A stretch of DNA of 64,000 bases from an uncultured Ruminococcus sp. (GCA_902799245.1 CADBZY010000001.1:1-64000), one strand, 5' to 3'; positions 32,628-42,005 are shown, counted from the stretch's first letter. The notes: generated from the letters alone by a model not told the origin. Program-made: numbers and translations.

Positions 32628-34058
32628 TTACACGTTGATTTCTACTGTTACGCCAAGCTCATCTTTGTATTGTTCAAGAATCGGATTGACACATTCGGTA
32701 AGGAATTCCGTAACCTGTTCCGGGCTTCTGCCGACGTATTTTGCCGGATCGAGAATGTCCTTCAGCTCGTCGAGTGTTACGCCGAACGTCTCGTCGGCCG
32801 CGATTCGCTCGAGAAGATCGTTTTCCTTGCCTTCTGCCTTCACCTGTCTGCCCGCTTCCATCGAATGTACGCGGATACGCTCGTGAAGCTCCTGACGGTT
32901 GCCGCCGCGCTTGACCGCGTCCATCATGATGTTCTCGGTCGCCATGAAGGGAAGTTCCTTCATCAGTCGCTGTTCGATGACCTTGGGATACACCACAAGA
33001 CCGTCCACCACATTGAGGTAAAGGCTGAGAATACCGTCCACCGCGAGAAATGCCTCGGGAATGGAAATGCGCTTATTGGCGCTGTCGTCAAGCGTTCTCT
33101 CGAACCACTGTGTAGCCGCTGTGATCGCCGGATTGAGCGCGTCAACCATGACGTAACGCGCGAGGGAGGCAATTCTCTCGCTGCGCATGGGGTTGCGCTT
33201 GTACGCCATAGCGGAGGAGCCGATCTGTCCCTTCTCGAAGGGTTCTTCGATCTCCTTGAGGTGCTGGAGCAGGCGGATGTCGTTGGAGAATTTGGTAGCC
33301 GACTGTGCAATGCCGGAAAGGACATTGAGAATTCTGCTGTCGAGCTTGCGGCTGTAGGTCTGGCCTGAAACGGCGAAGCAGCCGGTGTATCCCATTTTTT
33401 CCGCGATGCGCCTGTCAAGCTCACGACATTTTGCGTGGTCGCCGTCAAACAGTTCGAGGAAGCTCGCCTGGGTGCCGGTGGTTCCCTTGCAGCCGAGCAG
33501 TTTCGCACCGTCGATCTGATGCTGTACATCCTCCAAGTCCATCACCAGATCCTGCAGCCAGAGCGCCGCGCGCTTGCCAACGGTGGTGGGCTGTGCCGGC
33601 TGGAAGTGGGTGAAGGCGAGCGTGGGAAGATCTTTGTACTGATCGGCGAACTTCGCAAGCTCCGCAATGACGTTCACCAGCTTTTTGCGGATCAGCTTCA
33701 TGGCCTCGTTCATCACGATTACGTCGGTGTTGTCGCCTACATAGCAGGAGGTCGCGCCGAGATGGATAATACCCGCTGCCTTGGGGCACTGCTGGCCGTA
33801 GGCGTATACGTGGCTCATTACATCGTGGCGCACGATCTTTTCACGCGCCTGGGCAACTTCGTAATTGATGTCATCGGCGTGCTCTTTTAACTCGGCGATC
33901 TGTTCGTCCGTAATTTCCAGACCGAGTTCCTGTTCAGTCTCGGCCAGAGCAATCCACAGCCGGCGCCATGTGCGGAATTTCATGTCGGGAGAGAAGAGGT
34001 ACTGCATTTCCTTGCTTGCGTAGCGGGAGCCGAGCGGCGTCTCATAGATGTCTTTCAT
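32628..34058 (-). CDS. purB: adenylosuccinate lyase
   Basis: 476 aa. The family signature GSSAMAYKRNPMRSERI (about 280-296) is intact, with the active-site loop Ser. HLGATSCYVGDN and the TFGVTLDEL region also fit. It acts twice in purine synthesis, releasing fumarate from SAICAR and from adenylosuccinate. It follows purF after 28 nt with no terminator between, so both are on one mRNA. Confidence 0.96.
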   Translation of the reverse strand: MKDIYETPLGSRYASKEMQYLFSPDMKFRTWRRLWIALAETEQELGLEITDEQIAELKEHADDINYEVAQAREKIVRHDVMSHVYAYGQQCPKAAGIIHLGATSCYVGDNTDVIVMNEAMKLIRKKLVNVIAELAKFADQYKDLPTLAFTHFQPAQPTTVGKRAALWLQDLVMDLEDVQHQIDGAKLLGCKGTTGTQASFLELFDGDHAKCRELDRRIAEKMGYTGCFAVSGQTYSRKLDSRILNVLSGIAQSATKFSNDIRLLQHLKEIEEPFEKGQIGSSAMAYKRNPMRSERIASLARYVMVDALNPAITAATQWFERTLDDSANKRISIPEAFLAVDGILSLYLNVVDGLVVYPKVIEQRLMKELPFMATENIMMDAVKRGGNRQELHERIRVHSMEAGRQVKAEGKENDLLERIAADETFGVTLDELKDILDPAKYVGRSPEQVTEFLTECVNPILEQYKDELGVTVEINV

Positions 34059-34086
34059 TATTTTGTCAGTCCTTTTTATGGTATTA

Positions 34087-35589
34087 TTAAAGGATTTCGT
34101 CGTCCTTGTTCATATGGTGGGAAGTCATTCCGTCGGGATAGCGCCCGTCGAAACATGCCGTGCAGAGCGGCAGCTTCTTGCCGCAGGTGAGCTTTACGAT
34201 GGCGTCGAGGTCGAGGAAGTCGAGGGAATCGGCTTCGATCAGCTCGGCGATTTCATCTACTGTGTGCTGATTGGCGATCAGGTCATCCTTGGACGGGATG
34301 TCCACGCCGTAGAAGCAGGGATTGCGGAAGGCGGGAGAACTGATTCTGACATGCACCTCGCTGGCGCCTGCCTCGCGCAGCATGTTGACGATGCGGTGCA
34401 TGGTGGTTCCGCGTACGATGGAGTCGTCGAGCATGACCACTCTGCGGCCTTTGACAATGGATTCCAGCGCGTTGAGTTTCAGCCTGACGGCGTTGGTGCG
34501 CTGCGACTGGTCGGGCTTGATGAAGGTGCGCCCTATGTAGCTGTTTTTGACAATGCCCTTGGCGTAGGGAATGCCGGATTCCTCGGCATAGCCGATAGCC
34601 GCGTCAATGCCGGACTCCGGCACGCCGATGACGATGTCGGCTTTCACGGGCTTCTGCTTGGCAAGTTGACGGCCGGCCTGTCTGCGGGATTCGTAAACCG
34701 AAACGCCGTCAATGACGGAATCCGTGCGGGCAAAGTAGATGTATTCAAAGACGCAGTGGGCAATATCGCTCTTGCACAGCGAACGGTCGCTGTGAATACC
34801 GTCTTCGTCGCAGGTGATGATTTCGCCCGGGTCGACGTCGCGCATGAATTTAGCGCCTACCGCGTCGAGCGCGCAGGTTTCGCTGGCAAAAACGATGTCG
34901 TTGCCAATGCGTCCCATGCAGAGAGGACGGAAACCCTTTGGGTCGCGCGCGGCGATCAGCTTGCGCGGGCTCATGACCAGCAGGGAGTATGCGCCGTGAA
35001 GCTGCTTCATCGCCTGTCTGACTGCCAGCTCTACTTTGTGGTTATGCGGTCTTTCACGGGCGACCAAGTAGGCGATGACCTCCGAGTCAATGGTGGTCTG
35101 GAAAATAGCGCCTCGTTCCTCCAGTTCCTTGCGAAGCTCGTAGGCGTTTGTGAGGTTGCCGTTGTGCGCAAAGCCCAATGTTCCCTTGACATAGCGCATG
35201 ACAAGCGGCTGACAGTTTTCTGCCACGGAGCCGCCGGCGGTGGAATAGCGCACATGTCCTATGGCGATCTGTCCGACAAGCTCGTCGAGCTTCTGCTTGT
35301 TGAATACCTCGCTGACAAGCCCCATGTCCTTGTAGTGGCTGAATTTGCCCCTGTCGCTCACGGCAATGCCGCAGCTTTCCTGTCCTCTGTGCTGCAGCGC
35401 GACCAAACCGTGATAGACGCAGGGAGCGACGGCGATTTCCCTGTCATAGGAATATATGCCGAAAACCCCGCATTCCTCGTGCAGCTTGGCGCGCTCGAGC
35501 TCGGAATTGTCAACTACGCTTTCGCGGCATTTACTGCATTCGCCGCAGCCACCCTTACAGTTCACCGATTCATCGTTTAAAAAATCCAT
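34087..35589 (-). CDS. purF: amidophosphoribosyltransferase
   Basis: About 500 aa. After a propeptide of about 39 residues the catalytic Cys heads the Ntn glutaminase domain (CGVFGIYSYD). The PRPP loop VVMLDDSIVRGTT lies near 355. Iron-sulfur Cys are seen in SETCALDAVG, the PCFYGVD segment and the C-terminal CTAC, as in the Bacillus-type enzyme. It makes phosphoribosylamine, the first step of purine synthesis. The propeptide carries an unusual CKGGCGECSKC cluster. Two ATGs are in frame; the second (35589) is 9 nt from AAAGG and preferred over 35595. Confidence 0.95.
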   Translation of the reverse strand: MDFLNDESVNCKGGCGECSKCRESVVDNSELERAKLHEECGVFGIYSYDREIAVAPCVYHGLVALQHRGQESCGIAVSDRGKFSHYKDMGLVSEVFNKQKLDELVGQIAIGHVRYSTAGGSVAENCQPLVMRYVKGTLGFAHNGNLTNAYELRKELEERGAIFQTTIDSEVIAYLVARERPHNHKVELAVRQAMKQLHGAYSLLVMSPRKLIAARDPKGFRPLCMGRIGNDIVFASETCALDAVGAKFMRDVDPGEIITCDEDGIHSDRSLCKSDIAHCVFEYIYFARTDSVIDGVSVYESRRQAGRQLAKQKPVKADIVIGVPESGIDAAIGYAEESGIPYAKGIVKNSYIGRTFIKPDQSQRTNAVRLKLNALESIVKGRRVVMLDDSIVRGTTMHRIVNMLREAGASEVHVRISSPAFRNPCFYGVDIPSKDDLIANQHTVDEIAELIEADSLDFLDLDAIVKLTCGKKLPLCTACFDGRYPDGMTSHHMNKDDEIL

Positions 35590-35648
35590 TTTCATTTTCC
35601 TTTACGTTTTTAATCTTGCATCAATTATACGCTGTCGGAATAGTGTAT

Positions 35649-35662
35649 GGCATTGCAATGCC
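35649..35662. promoter_or_regulatory. palindrome in the purF leader
   Basis: GGCATTGCAATGCC is a perfect 14-bp palindrome 20 nt past the purF promoter. It may be a protein-binding site. I see no purine riboswitch in the leader, which is too short for one. Confidence 0.4.
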
Positions 35663-35681
35663 TGTGTGACATCAGACTTTC

Positions 35682-35710
35682 ATTATAAATTATTCAGGGG
35701 AAAATGTCAA
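35682..35710 (-). promoter_or_regulatory. promoter of purF-purB
   Basis: On the minus strand: TTGACA (35710-35705), a 17-nt spacer, TATAAT (35687-35682), a consensus sigma-A promoter. The leader is about 85 nt. Confidence 0.75.
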
Positions 35711-35770
35711 ACAAAAAACAGACAAAGTTGTTAATTTATAATTTCTTCTATTTTTATCATTCTCATCAAC

Positions 35771-35822
35771 AAAAAACAGGGCGCATTGTCCGAAGATGAT
35801 CGGAGTATGCGTCCTGTAAAAA
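35771..35822 (-). terminator. proC terminator
   Basis: On the minus strand ACAGGACGCAT pairs with ATGCGCCCTGT (one mismatch) with an inner CCGA/TCGG, followed by TTTTTT. Confidence 0.75.
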
Positions 35823-35826
35823 AATG

Positions 35827-36654
35827 CTATTTGCCCAGTGAACGGGAGCGCTCGGTGCAAGCCTGCATTGCCTCTATGACCGCGCTGCGAAGTCCCTTTT
35901 CCTCCAGCACGCACACGGCTTCAATGGTGGTGCCGGCAGGGGAACACACCATGTCTTTCAGTTCTCCCGGGTGTTTGCCTGTTTCAAGCACCATTTTCGC
36001 GCTGCCCATCACGGCCTGCGCCGCGAAGCGGTATGCCTGCGCCCTTGGCATTCCGTCGGCGACCGCCGCGTCAGCCATGGCCTCAATGAACATGAACACG
36101 TATGCCGGAGAGCTTCCGCTGACCGATACGACCGCGTCCATCAGGTTTTCGCCTATTACCTCGGATATGCCGAAGCCGCCTAAAATCCTGCGCACGTATG
36201 CCAGCTCATCGTCGGTCACATTGGCATTTGGGGTGGCTGCCGTGATGCCGGCGCCCACCATAGCGGGCGTATTGGGCATGGTGCGGATGATTTTGAGCTT
36301 ATCGCTGCCGAAGCGCTCCGAGAGAGAGGACAGGGTCTGTCCGGGTGCGATGGTGATGATCAGCTGTTCTTCTGTGACAAAAGGGGCAATCTCTGTGATC
36401 ACCTGTGTGTAATACTGAGGCTTGACAGCCAGTATGATGACCTCGGCGCCTTTGGCGACTGCAGTGTTATCGGTGGTTGTTTCCACGCCGTATTTTTCGG
36501 ACAGGAACGCGAGGCGGCTGTCGCTCACGTCCGACATGATGATCTCGTCAGCGTGGAATATTTCTCCCGAGACTATGCCGCTCATCATAGCTGTCGCCAT
36601 GTTGCCGGCGCCTATAAAACCTAACTTTTTGCCGAATTTTTCATTGTTGCCCAT
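35827..36654 (-). CDS. proC: pyrroline-5-carboxylate reductase
   Basis: About 275 aa. The NAD(P) motif GFIGAGNMATAM opens the protein; IRTMPNTPAMVGAGITA and VSGSSPAYVFMFIEAMADA are diagnostic. It reduces pyrroline-5-carboxylate to proline. The ATG at 36654 gives the usual N-terminus; an in-frame ATG at 36717 would lie inside the plsY-like gene. It follows that gene after 28 nt. Confidence 0.94.
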   Translation of the reverse strand: MGNNEKFGKKLGFIGAGNMATAMMSGIVSGEIFHADEIIMSDVSDSRLAFLSEKYGVETTTDNTAVAKGAEVIILAVKPQYYTQVITEIAPFVTEEQLIITIAPGQTLSSLSERFGSDKLKIIRTMPNTPAMVGAGITAATPNANVTDDELAYVRRILGGFGISEVIGENLMDAVVSVSGSSPAYVFMFIEAMADAAVADGMPRAQAYRFAAQAVMGSAKMVLETGKHPGELKDMVCSPAGTTIEAVCVLEEKGLRSAVIEAMQACTERSRSLGK

Positions 36655-36682
36655 TAAGAAACGACCGTCCTTCCAATGTGAA

Positions 36683-37348
36683 TTATGCTTTGCCGGTGTG
36701 GGAAACCTCCTGTTCATCCGGCTGGTGTCCCAGGAGCCTCACCGAAAAAACAGATAGCCCGTACTGTCCCTTTTCTCTGCGCAGGTAATCTCCGATGTGA
36801 CGATAAAATACGGCGGCGGTTATGATCGCCGTCCCGAGAATCAGCGCCGTTTTCTCCTCGAAAAACACCGAACTGACGAGCGTTACCGCGTAGGTCGTCA
36901 TCACACGGAGACTGTGCGGCGTTATCCGCAACAGGGTCGAGAAGAACACAAACGGAATCGCAAGCAGAAAGAGCAGCATCGATTGCGGGCAAAGCCCTAT
37001 ATATGTGCCGAAGGTAACGGCTATCGCCTTGCCGCCGTGATTTTTCAGCATAGGCGAGAAGGCGTGTCCTAAAACAGGAGCCGCCAGAACGCCCGCGAAC
37101 ATCAGATCATCCGGGCTGACGTAATGCAGAGCGAGCCAGACAGGAACCGCGCCTTTGGCAAGCTCCAGCAGAAGACATAGGATGCCGCAGGGAATTCCGA
37201 TGCAGGTAAACACATTGCCGCATCCGGGATTGCCGTCCTTGCTGATTTGTGTTATATCCTTTTTGTAGAATACTTTAGGAATCAGATAGCTGTACATCAC
37301 ACTTCCTGAGAAAAACGAGACAACTGTCCAGAACAGATAAGCAAGCAT
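36683..37348 (-). CDS. plsY: glycerol-3-phosphate acyltransferase, PlsY-like
   Basis: About 221 aa with five membrane segments. The three PlsY motifs are recognisable in modified form: SGSVMYSYL, DGNPGCGNVF and the HGGKAIAVTFG loop after LGHAFSP. PlsY moves the acyl group from acyl-phosphate to glycerol 3-phosphate, the first step of phospholipid synthesis. The second motif (GCGNV in place of the usual GATNV) is unusual, so it may be a divergent paralogue. The promoter at 37377-37405 places the mRNA start near 37370, which rules out an in-frame ATG at 37378; ATG 37348, with GGAGG upstream, is used. Confidence 0.82.
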   Translation of the reverse strand: MLAYLFWTVVSFFSGSVMYSYLIPKVFYKKDITQISKDGNPGCGNVFTCIGIPCGILCLLLELAKGAVPVWLALHYVSPDDLMFAGVLAAPVLGHAFSPMLKNHGGKAIAVTFGTYIGLCPQSMLLFLLAIPFVFFSTLLRITPHSLRVMTTYAVTLVSSVFFEEKTALILGTAIITAAVFYRHIGDYLRREKGQYGLSVFSVRLLGHQPDEQEVSHTGKA

Positions 37349-37367
37349 TTTGTAATAATACCTCCGT

Positions 37368-37405
37368 GCGGCAGTCATTATAGCACAGGACTGCCGCTAT
37401 GTCAA
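37368..37405 (-). promoter_or_regulatory. plsY promoter with inverted repeat around the -10
   Basis: On the minus strand: TTGACA (37405-37400), a 17-nt spacer, TATAAT (37382-37377). A perfect 9-bp inverted repeat, GCGGCAGTC (37368-37376) and GACTGCCGC (37389-37397), has its arms on either side of the -10. This is a classic operator position. Confidence 0.7.
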
Positions 37406-37406
37406 T

Positions 37407-38555
37407 TTACTTTGCATATTTTTCGAGGATAAAGCGGCATATTTCGTCAGCCGAGTCGGGATGGATATTGTCTCGCTGCGCTCTGAGCATTTTTTCCTGT
37501 GCGTCCCTGTCGCGCCAGAGGGCGTAAGCCGATTCCGCTATGTCTTCGGGGGAAGCGTTGATACCCGCGCAGACTGACATTCCGCGTGAAGAAAAGAATT
37601 CCGCGTTGATTGTCTCGCAGCCGGGAATGGGAGGAGTGTGCACCAGAAGCACATTCTTGACAGCCGCCTCGGTGGAGGTCAGTCCGCCGGGCTTGGTAAA
37701 TACTATATCGGCGGCATCCATGAACAGGCTCACCTTATCGGTGAAGGGCTGGAGCAGAACGTCGGGATTCCCGGCGAAAATCTCCGCTAAATGTGATCTC
37801 ATTGATTCGTTTCGTCCGCAGAGGATGATGATCCGCACATTGCGCCCGAATTTTTGGTACAGCGCGCGGGTCATGTCTTCCAGGCCTCCGAAGCCCATGC
37901 TTCCCGACATCATCAGAAGAATCGGCTTGTCATCGGGCAGCCCCAGAGCAGAGCGTGCTTCGGCGCGGTCGGTCTTTCCCCTGAACGCGTCGCTGACGGG
38001 AATCCCAAAGGGAAGCAGTTTGTCTTTGGGAATATTGCGGGAATAGAAATCCTCGGCTAATTCCCTGTGTGGGATGACAAAGTAATCGGGAACCGTTTCC
38101 TCCCAGAAGGGAATGCAGGCGTAGTCCGTGGCGACGCATACAAAGGGAATGTCCAGTTTACCGTGTTTTTTCAGCGACGTCAGGCATTCCGCGGGAAAGA
38201 GGTGCGGCATGACCGCGACGTCATAACCTCCGTTTTTGATGAATTGTGATAACTTTCTCCGATAGAGCGTGTTGGCGGCATATACCGGCGATTTGATGTG
38301 AAGATGGCGCGTGTTGAGATCGCTCACCGCTCTGCCCAGTGAATACATCATTCCGAAAACAGCCGGAACGGAGGTGGTGATGCCGACATAGGAGTTATTG
38401 ACGGTGCGGGAGACTTTCATGCCGGCGATGGACAGCGTGTCGACAAAATCACATTCCACACCCATCTGCAAAAATTTTTTGTATATGGCTTTTCCTGCCG
38501 TGTTGTGACCTTCGCCTGTGTTGCAGGACAAGATAACTGCTTTCATTTTCTTCAC
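37407..38555 (-). CDS. diacylglycerol glycosyltransferase (MGDG synthase/UgtP family)
   Basis: 382 aa, peripheral membrane enzyme with GT-B fold. The N-terminal SCNTGEGHNTAGKAI is the MGDG-synthase motif. GSMGFGGLEDM and the sugar-nucleotide site VFTKPGGLTSTEA in the C-terminal half are typical of GT28. It adds glucose or galactose from a UDP-sugar to diacylglycerol for glycolipids and lipoteichoic acid anchors. galU at 43111 can supply UDP-glucose. The next gene on this strand is plsY, which acts in the same lipid pathway. Confidence 0.9.
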   Translation of the reverse strand: MKKMKAVILSCNTGEGHNTAGKAIYKKFLQMGVECDFVDTLSIAGMKVSRTVNNSYVGITTSVPAVFGMMYSLGRAVSDLNTRHLHIKSPVYAANTLYRRKLSQFIKNGGYDVAVMPHLFPAECLTSLKKHGKLDIPFVCVATDYACIPFWEETVPDYFVIPHRELAEDFYSRNIPKDKLLPFGIPVSDAFRGKTDRAEARSALGLPDDKPILLMMSGSMGFGGLEDMTRALYQKFGRNVRIIILCGRNESMRSHLAEIFAGNPDVLLQPFTDKVSLFMDAADIVFTKPGGLTSTEAAVKNVLLVHTPPIPGCETINAEFFSSRGMSVCAGINASPEDIAESAYALWRDRDAQEKMLRAQRDNIHPDSADEICRFILEKYAK

Positions 38556-38714
38556 CCGTATCTTTTTTCTGTTGCATAGAATTTACAACATCAATATTAA
38601 ATTAATATTAATCTGACGGCGGTTAATGCATTATTTTATCTGATAACGTACCAAATGGAAAAAACGGCTGAATGAATAAACGACAAATAAATTATATGGA
38701 TTATGTGTATTCCG

Positions 38715-38742
38715 TTGACTTTTTTAAATAAATGTTTATAAT
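38715..38742 (+). promoter_or_regulatory. promoter of the large LRR/Big_2 protein gene
   Basis: TTGACT (38715-38720), a 16-nt spacer, TATAAT (38737-38742). It overlaps the first ATG of the open frame, which supports the later start at 38789. Confidence 0.65.
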
Positions 38743-38788
38743 AGCTATGATAGAATGGTTTAATTCTTCAGAAAAACCGGAGGGAATT

Positions 38789-41700
38789 ATGATTTGTTCC
38801 GTTTTGATGCAATTATATAAACTCTTAAAAAATCCAAGGAGACCGGTCTGTCTCTTTCTGTCGGCAGCGCTGGTTTTTGCTGTTTATTTCTGTGTTTCCG
38901 CGCCGGATGTAAGCGCCGACAAGGAAACGCGCCAGTCCTCGGTGGATTCGGTCAATCTCAGGGAAAACCAGTGGGTCTATTCCGTATATGTCGATAAGAA
39001 TAACCGCAAATACGCCGCTGTCACACGGTATGACGGAGGAGAGATTGACATTGAGATTCCTGCCTTGCTGGGGGGGATTCCCGTGAAGGTCATCAGCCGT
39101 GAGGCTTTCTGCAACGGAAAGTACATCACGTCGGTGGTCATTCCCGAAGGCGTTACCGAGATCGGTAAATATGCCTTCTGCGGCTGCATAGGACTCAGAA
39201 GCGTAACGTTTCCCGGTTCGTTGAAAAGTGTCGGAGAGGGCGCTTTTTACGGTTGCCGTTCGCTGACGGAGGCTTCTTTTTCGGAGGGACTGACCAAGAT
39301 CGGCAGCTTTGCTTTTTACGGTTGCATACATCTCACCGGCGCGTCGTTTCCTTCCACGCTCAAAAGCATCGGAGACAGCGCATTTCAGGGGTGCGGTATG
39401 CTTGGGAACGTTTCTTTCGGCAGTGCACTTGAAACCATAGGCGACACTGCGTTTATGGGCTGCCAATCCCTTGAGAGCGTCGATCTGTCGGAAGTATCCG
39501 ATCTCGGCGCCGGAGCGTTCATGAAGTGTCATTCACTCAAAAAGGCGGTGCTGGGCGACAGGATTCCGGAGATACTTCCCGATACCTTTCGGGAATGTGG
39601 CAGTCTGGAAACGGTTGCAATCGGCTCGGAATTGAGCAAGATAGGTGTATCGGCTTTTGAAGGCTGTTCTTCCCTGCAGCGTTTTTCCGGGAATGACAGT
39701 CTCCGTGAAATTGCGTCCGTCGCATTCAAAGACTGTGCATCCCTGCAAACCGCTGAATTAGGGAAAAAAGTTGAAGCTATCGGAGTTGGCGCTTTCAGCG
39801 GCTGCTCATCGCTGTCTAAGTTTATTGTTTCTGAGGATAACGAAACCTATTCTTCCGTCAACGGATGCCTTTGCAGCAAGGACGGTTCCAAACTGATAGA
39901 ATGTCCGCCCGGATTGAAAGGCACATTGAAAATTGGCGACAATGTCCGGGAAATCGGCGATTATGCCGCGACCGGATGCGCCTCTGTTTCAAAATGTGTG
40001 CTTGGGGACAAACTGAGCTCTGTCGGCAGAGCTGCGTTTCTGGGATGTACGGATATTTCTTCGTTTTCCTTGCCCGACAGCCTTGAAAAGATCGGAAGTG
40101 CCGCCGTCGGATGTTATTTAGCGGACGGAAAAATTAAAAAAGCTGAATATGTGAGAATATATGCGTCGCAGGAAAGCTGTGCGGATCAGTATTGCACCCA
40201 GCGTGAGCTTTCTTTGTGCTTCTATGATGCGACGCTTTGTGTCAACTCGGAACGCGTCGTTCTGTGCAAAGGAAAGCCATTTACGCTGACCTCTGGCTTT
40301 GAATCGCAGAAAAAAGGCGATGTTTCGTGGAGTTCTTCCGATGAATCTGTAGTGAAAGTGAACCGTGGCATTCTCACGGCTGTGTCAGAAGGAAGCGCCG
40401 AAGTGACCGCGTCCGCCGATGGATTTGAACCGTGGGTTACGGAGGTTATTGTCGTATCGCCTGACGACCTTGGCAGCAGCAAGGAAATGACATATGACAC
40501 CCGGCTGATTTACTGCGGTGATAGCGAAGAATTAAGCTCGGTTTTCAGTCAGATCATTGACCCGATTTTTTCGGCCAACAGATACTGGTACACCTCCGCG
40601 CCGACGGTCGCTACCGTGAATAATGACGGCCGGGTGACGGCGCGCGGCCGAGGAACCGCAACCGTCACCTGTGTGATGCCGGATGGCAGCCAGAACAATG
40701 TGCAGGTGACGGTAACGGAAAAACCGGAAGAGTTCGCCCTGACCGCGCCCGGAGAAGAACTGCTGACAGGGCAGAGCGAAGTTGTTGTCAGGACACTCCT
40801 GCCGTCTTTTTCGTCAGACAGTGTCACATGGGAGAGCAGTGACGAAAGCGTCGCGACGGTGGACGAAAACGGCAGAATAACCGCCTTGGGTCAGGGAAAG
40901 TGCAGCATTACGGCTCAGACGGCCAGCGGTCTTAAGTCCTCTGTGGATGTCAGGTGCGTTATTCCGGCGGAGGAACTGTCTCTTGACAAAGAGACGAGAG
41001 ATGTCTATCAGGGCAAGGAATTCAATCTGAAAGCGACGGTTCTTCCCGAGACGTCCAAGCAGAGGATCATCTGGCGATCATCCGATCCCACTGTCGCGAC
41101 GGTCAATTCCAAGGGAAAGGTGACGGGAAAGTCATTCGGAAGCGCTGTGATTTATGCCGAAACTGCCGGAGGACTCGCTGCGGAGTGCAGGGTCAACGTT
41201 CTGACACACGCGAAAGAACTGAAACTTGATGTCAAAAAGCTCTCCATCAACCGCGGCACATCGAGCCAGCTGAACGCAGTCGTGCGTCCGTCCTATTCTC
41301 CCGAGACGACCGATAAATGCAGCTGGAATTCCACCAACGAAAAGGTGGCTGTGGTGGACGAAAACGGACTTGTCACCGCTGTCAGTCCGGGAACATGCAT
41401 CATTAACTGCCGCACAGGGGGAGACCTCATTTCCAAGTGTCAGGTGCAGGTCAGACTGCCGGCGGAATCGGTTGAGATCGCTGCGGAGAAGGACAGCATT
41501 TACATCGGAGGAACACAGCCGCTGGAAGCAGTTATTTCCCCGGAGGAATCCACAGACAAACTCGAGTGGTTTTCTGATAACGAAGAGGTGGCCTATGTTA
41601 CGACCGGCGGCACGGTCAAGGGCAAATCGTCTGGTACAGCCGTTATTACCGCGAAACTGACGAATGATGTAACCGGCGAAAGCATTGCCGCATCGTTTGA

Positions 41701-41959
41701 AATCAAGGTCATGAAAAAAGCGGAATCTGTAGCCCTGAGCAAGAAAAGCCTTTCTCTGAATGTCGGTGAAAACGATTCTATTCCCTTCACGGTACAGCCG
41801 GAGGACAGCAGCGATACAGTGAGATGGTATTCCACCGATGAAAGTGTTGCTGTTGTTCGACACGACGGTCTTATTACTGCGGTTTCAACAGGCACATGTT
41901 ATATCTGTATTGAAACCGGAAGCGGCGTGGACGCGAAATGCAAACTGACCGTAAACTGA
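38789..41959 (+). CDS. large secreted protein with BspA-like LRRs and seven Big_2-like Ig repeats
   Basis: About 1056 aa. A signal peptide (about 15-45, ending VSA) is followed by a BspA/LRR_5 region (about 60-450) made of some twelve repeats of the type AFxGCxxLxxVxxxxxLxxIG. The C-terminal half (about 480-1056) holds seven bacterial Ig (Big_2) repeats with the core SSDESVATVDENGxITA and GxGxxxITAxT. Such proteins bind host or microbial surfaces or polysaccharides. No LPXTG, SLH or C-terminal membrane segment is seen; the chain ends in the last Big_2 unit. ATG with GGAGGGAATT upstream. Confidence 0.88.
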   Translation: MICSVLMQLYKLLKNPRRPVCLFLSAALVFAVYFCVSAPDVSADKETRQSSVDSVNLRENQWVYSVYVDKNNRKYAAVTRYDGGEIDIEIPALLGGIPVKVISREAFCNGKYITSVVIPEGVTEIGKYAFCGCIGLRSVTFPGSLKSVGEGAFYGCRSLTEASFSEGLTKIGSFAFYGCIHLTGASFPSTLKSIGDSAFQGCGMLGNVSFGSALETIGDTAFMGCQSLESVDLSEVSDLGAGAFMKCHSLKKAVLGDRIPEILPDTFRECGSLETVAIGSELSKIGVSAFEGCSSLQRFSGNDSLREIASVAFKDCASLQTAELGKKVEAIGVGAFSGCSSLSKFIVSEDNETYSSVNGCLCSKDGSKLIECPPGLKGTLKIGDNVREIGDYAATGCASVSKCVLGDKLSSVGRAAFLGCTDISSFSLPDSLEKIGSAAVGCYLADGKIKKAEYVRIYASQESCADQYCTQRELSLCFYDATLCVNSERVVLCKGKPFTLTSGFESQKKGDVSWSSSDESVVKVNRGILTAVSEGSAEVTASADGFEPWVTEVIVVSPDDLGSSKEMTYDTRLIYCGDSEELSSVFSQIIDPIFSANRYWYTSAPTVATVNNDGRVTARGRGTATVTCVMPDGSQNNVQVTVTEKPEEFALTAPGEELLTGQSEVVVRTLLPSFSSDSVTWESSDESVATVDENGRITALGQGKCSITAQTASGLKSSVDVRCVIPAEELSLDKETRDVYQGKEFNLKATVLPETSKQRIIWRSSDPTVATVNSKGKVTGKSFGSAVIYAETAGGLAAECRVNVLTHAKELKLDVKKLSINRGTSSQLNAVVRPSYSPETTDKCSWNSTNEKVAVVDENGLVTAVSPGTCIINCRTGGDLISKCQVQVRLPAESVEIAAEKDSIYIGGTQPLEAVISPEESTDKLEWFSDNEEVAYVTTGGTVKGKSSGTAVITAKLTNDVTGESIAASFEIKVMKKAESVALSKKSLSLNVGENDSIPFTVQPEDSSDTVRWYSTDESVAVVRHDGLITAVSTGTCYICIETGSGVDAKCKLTVN

Positions 41960-41976
41960 ATTTGGAATTTTTTTAC

Positions 41977-42005
41977 TTGATTCTGAGAGTAATTTGATGT
42001 ATAAT
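41977..42005 (+). promoter_or_regulatory. promoter of the RING-like membrane protein gene
   Basis: TTGATT (41977-41982), a 17-nt spacer, TATAAT (42000-42005). An SD-like GGAGGTGAG (42057-42065) lies 37 nt before the annotated start. Confidence 0.6.

Noticed and set aside
35596-35710. Purine riboswitch upstream of purF
   Set aside because: The leader from the promoter to the start is only about 85 nt and lacks the conserved purine aptamer loops.
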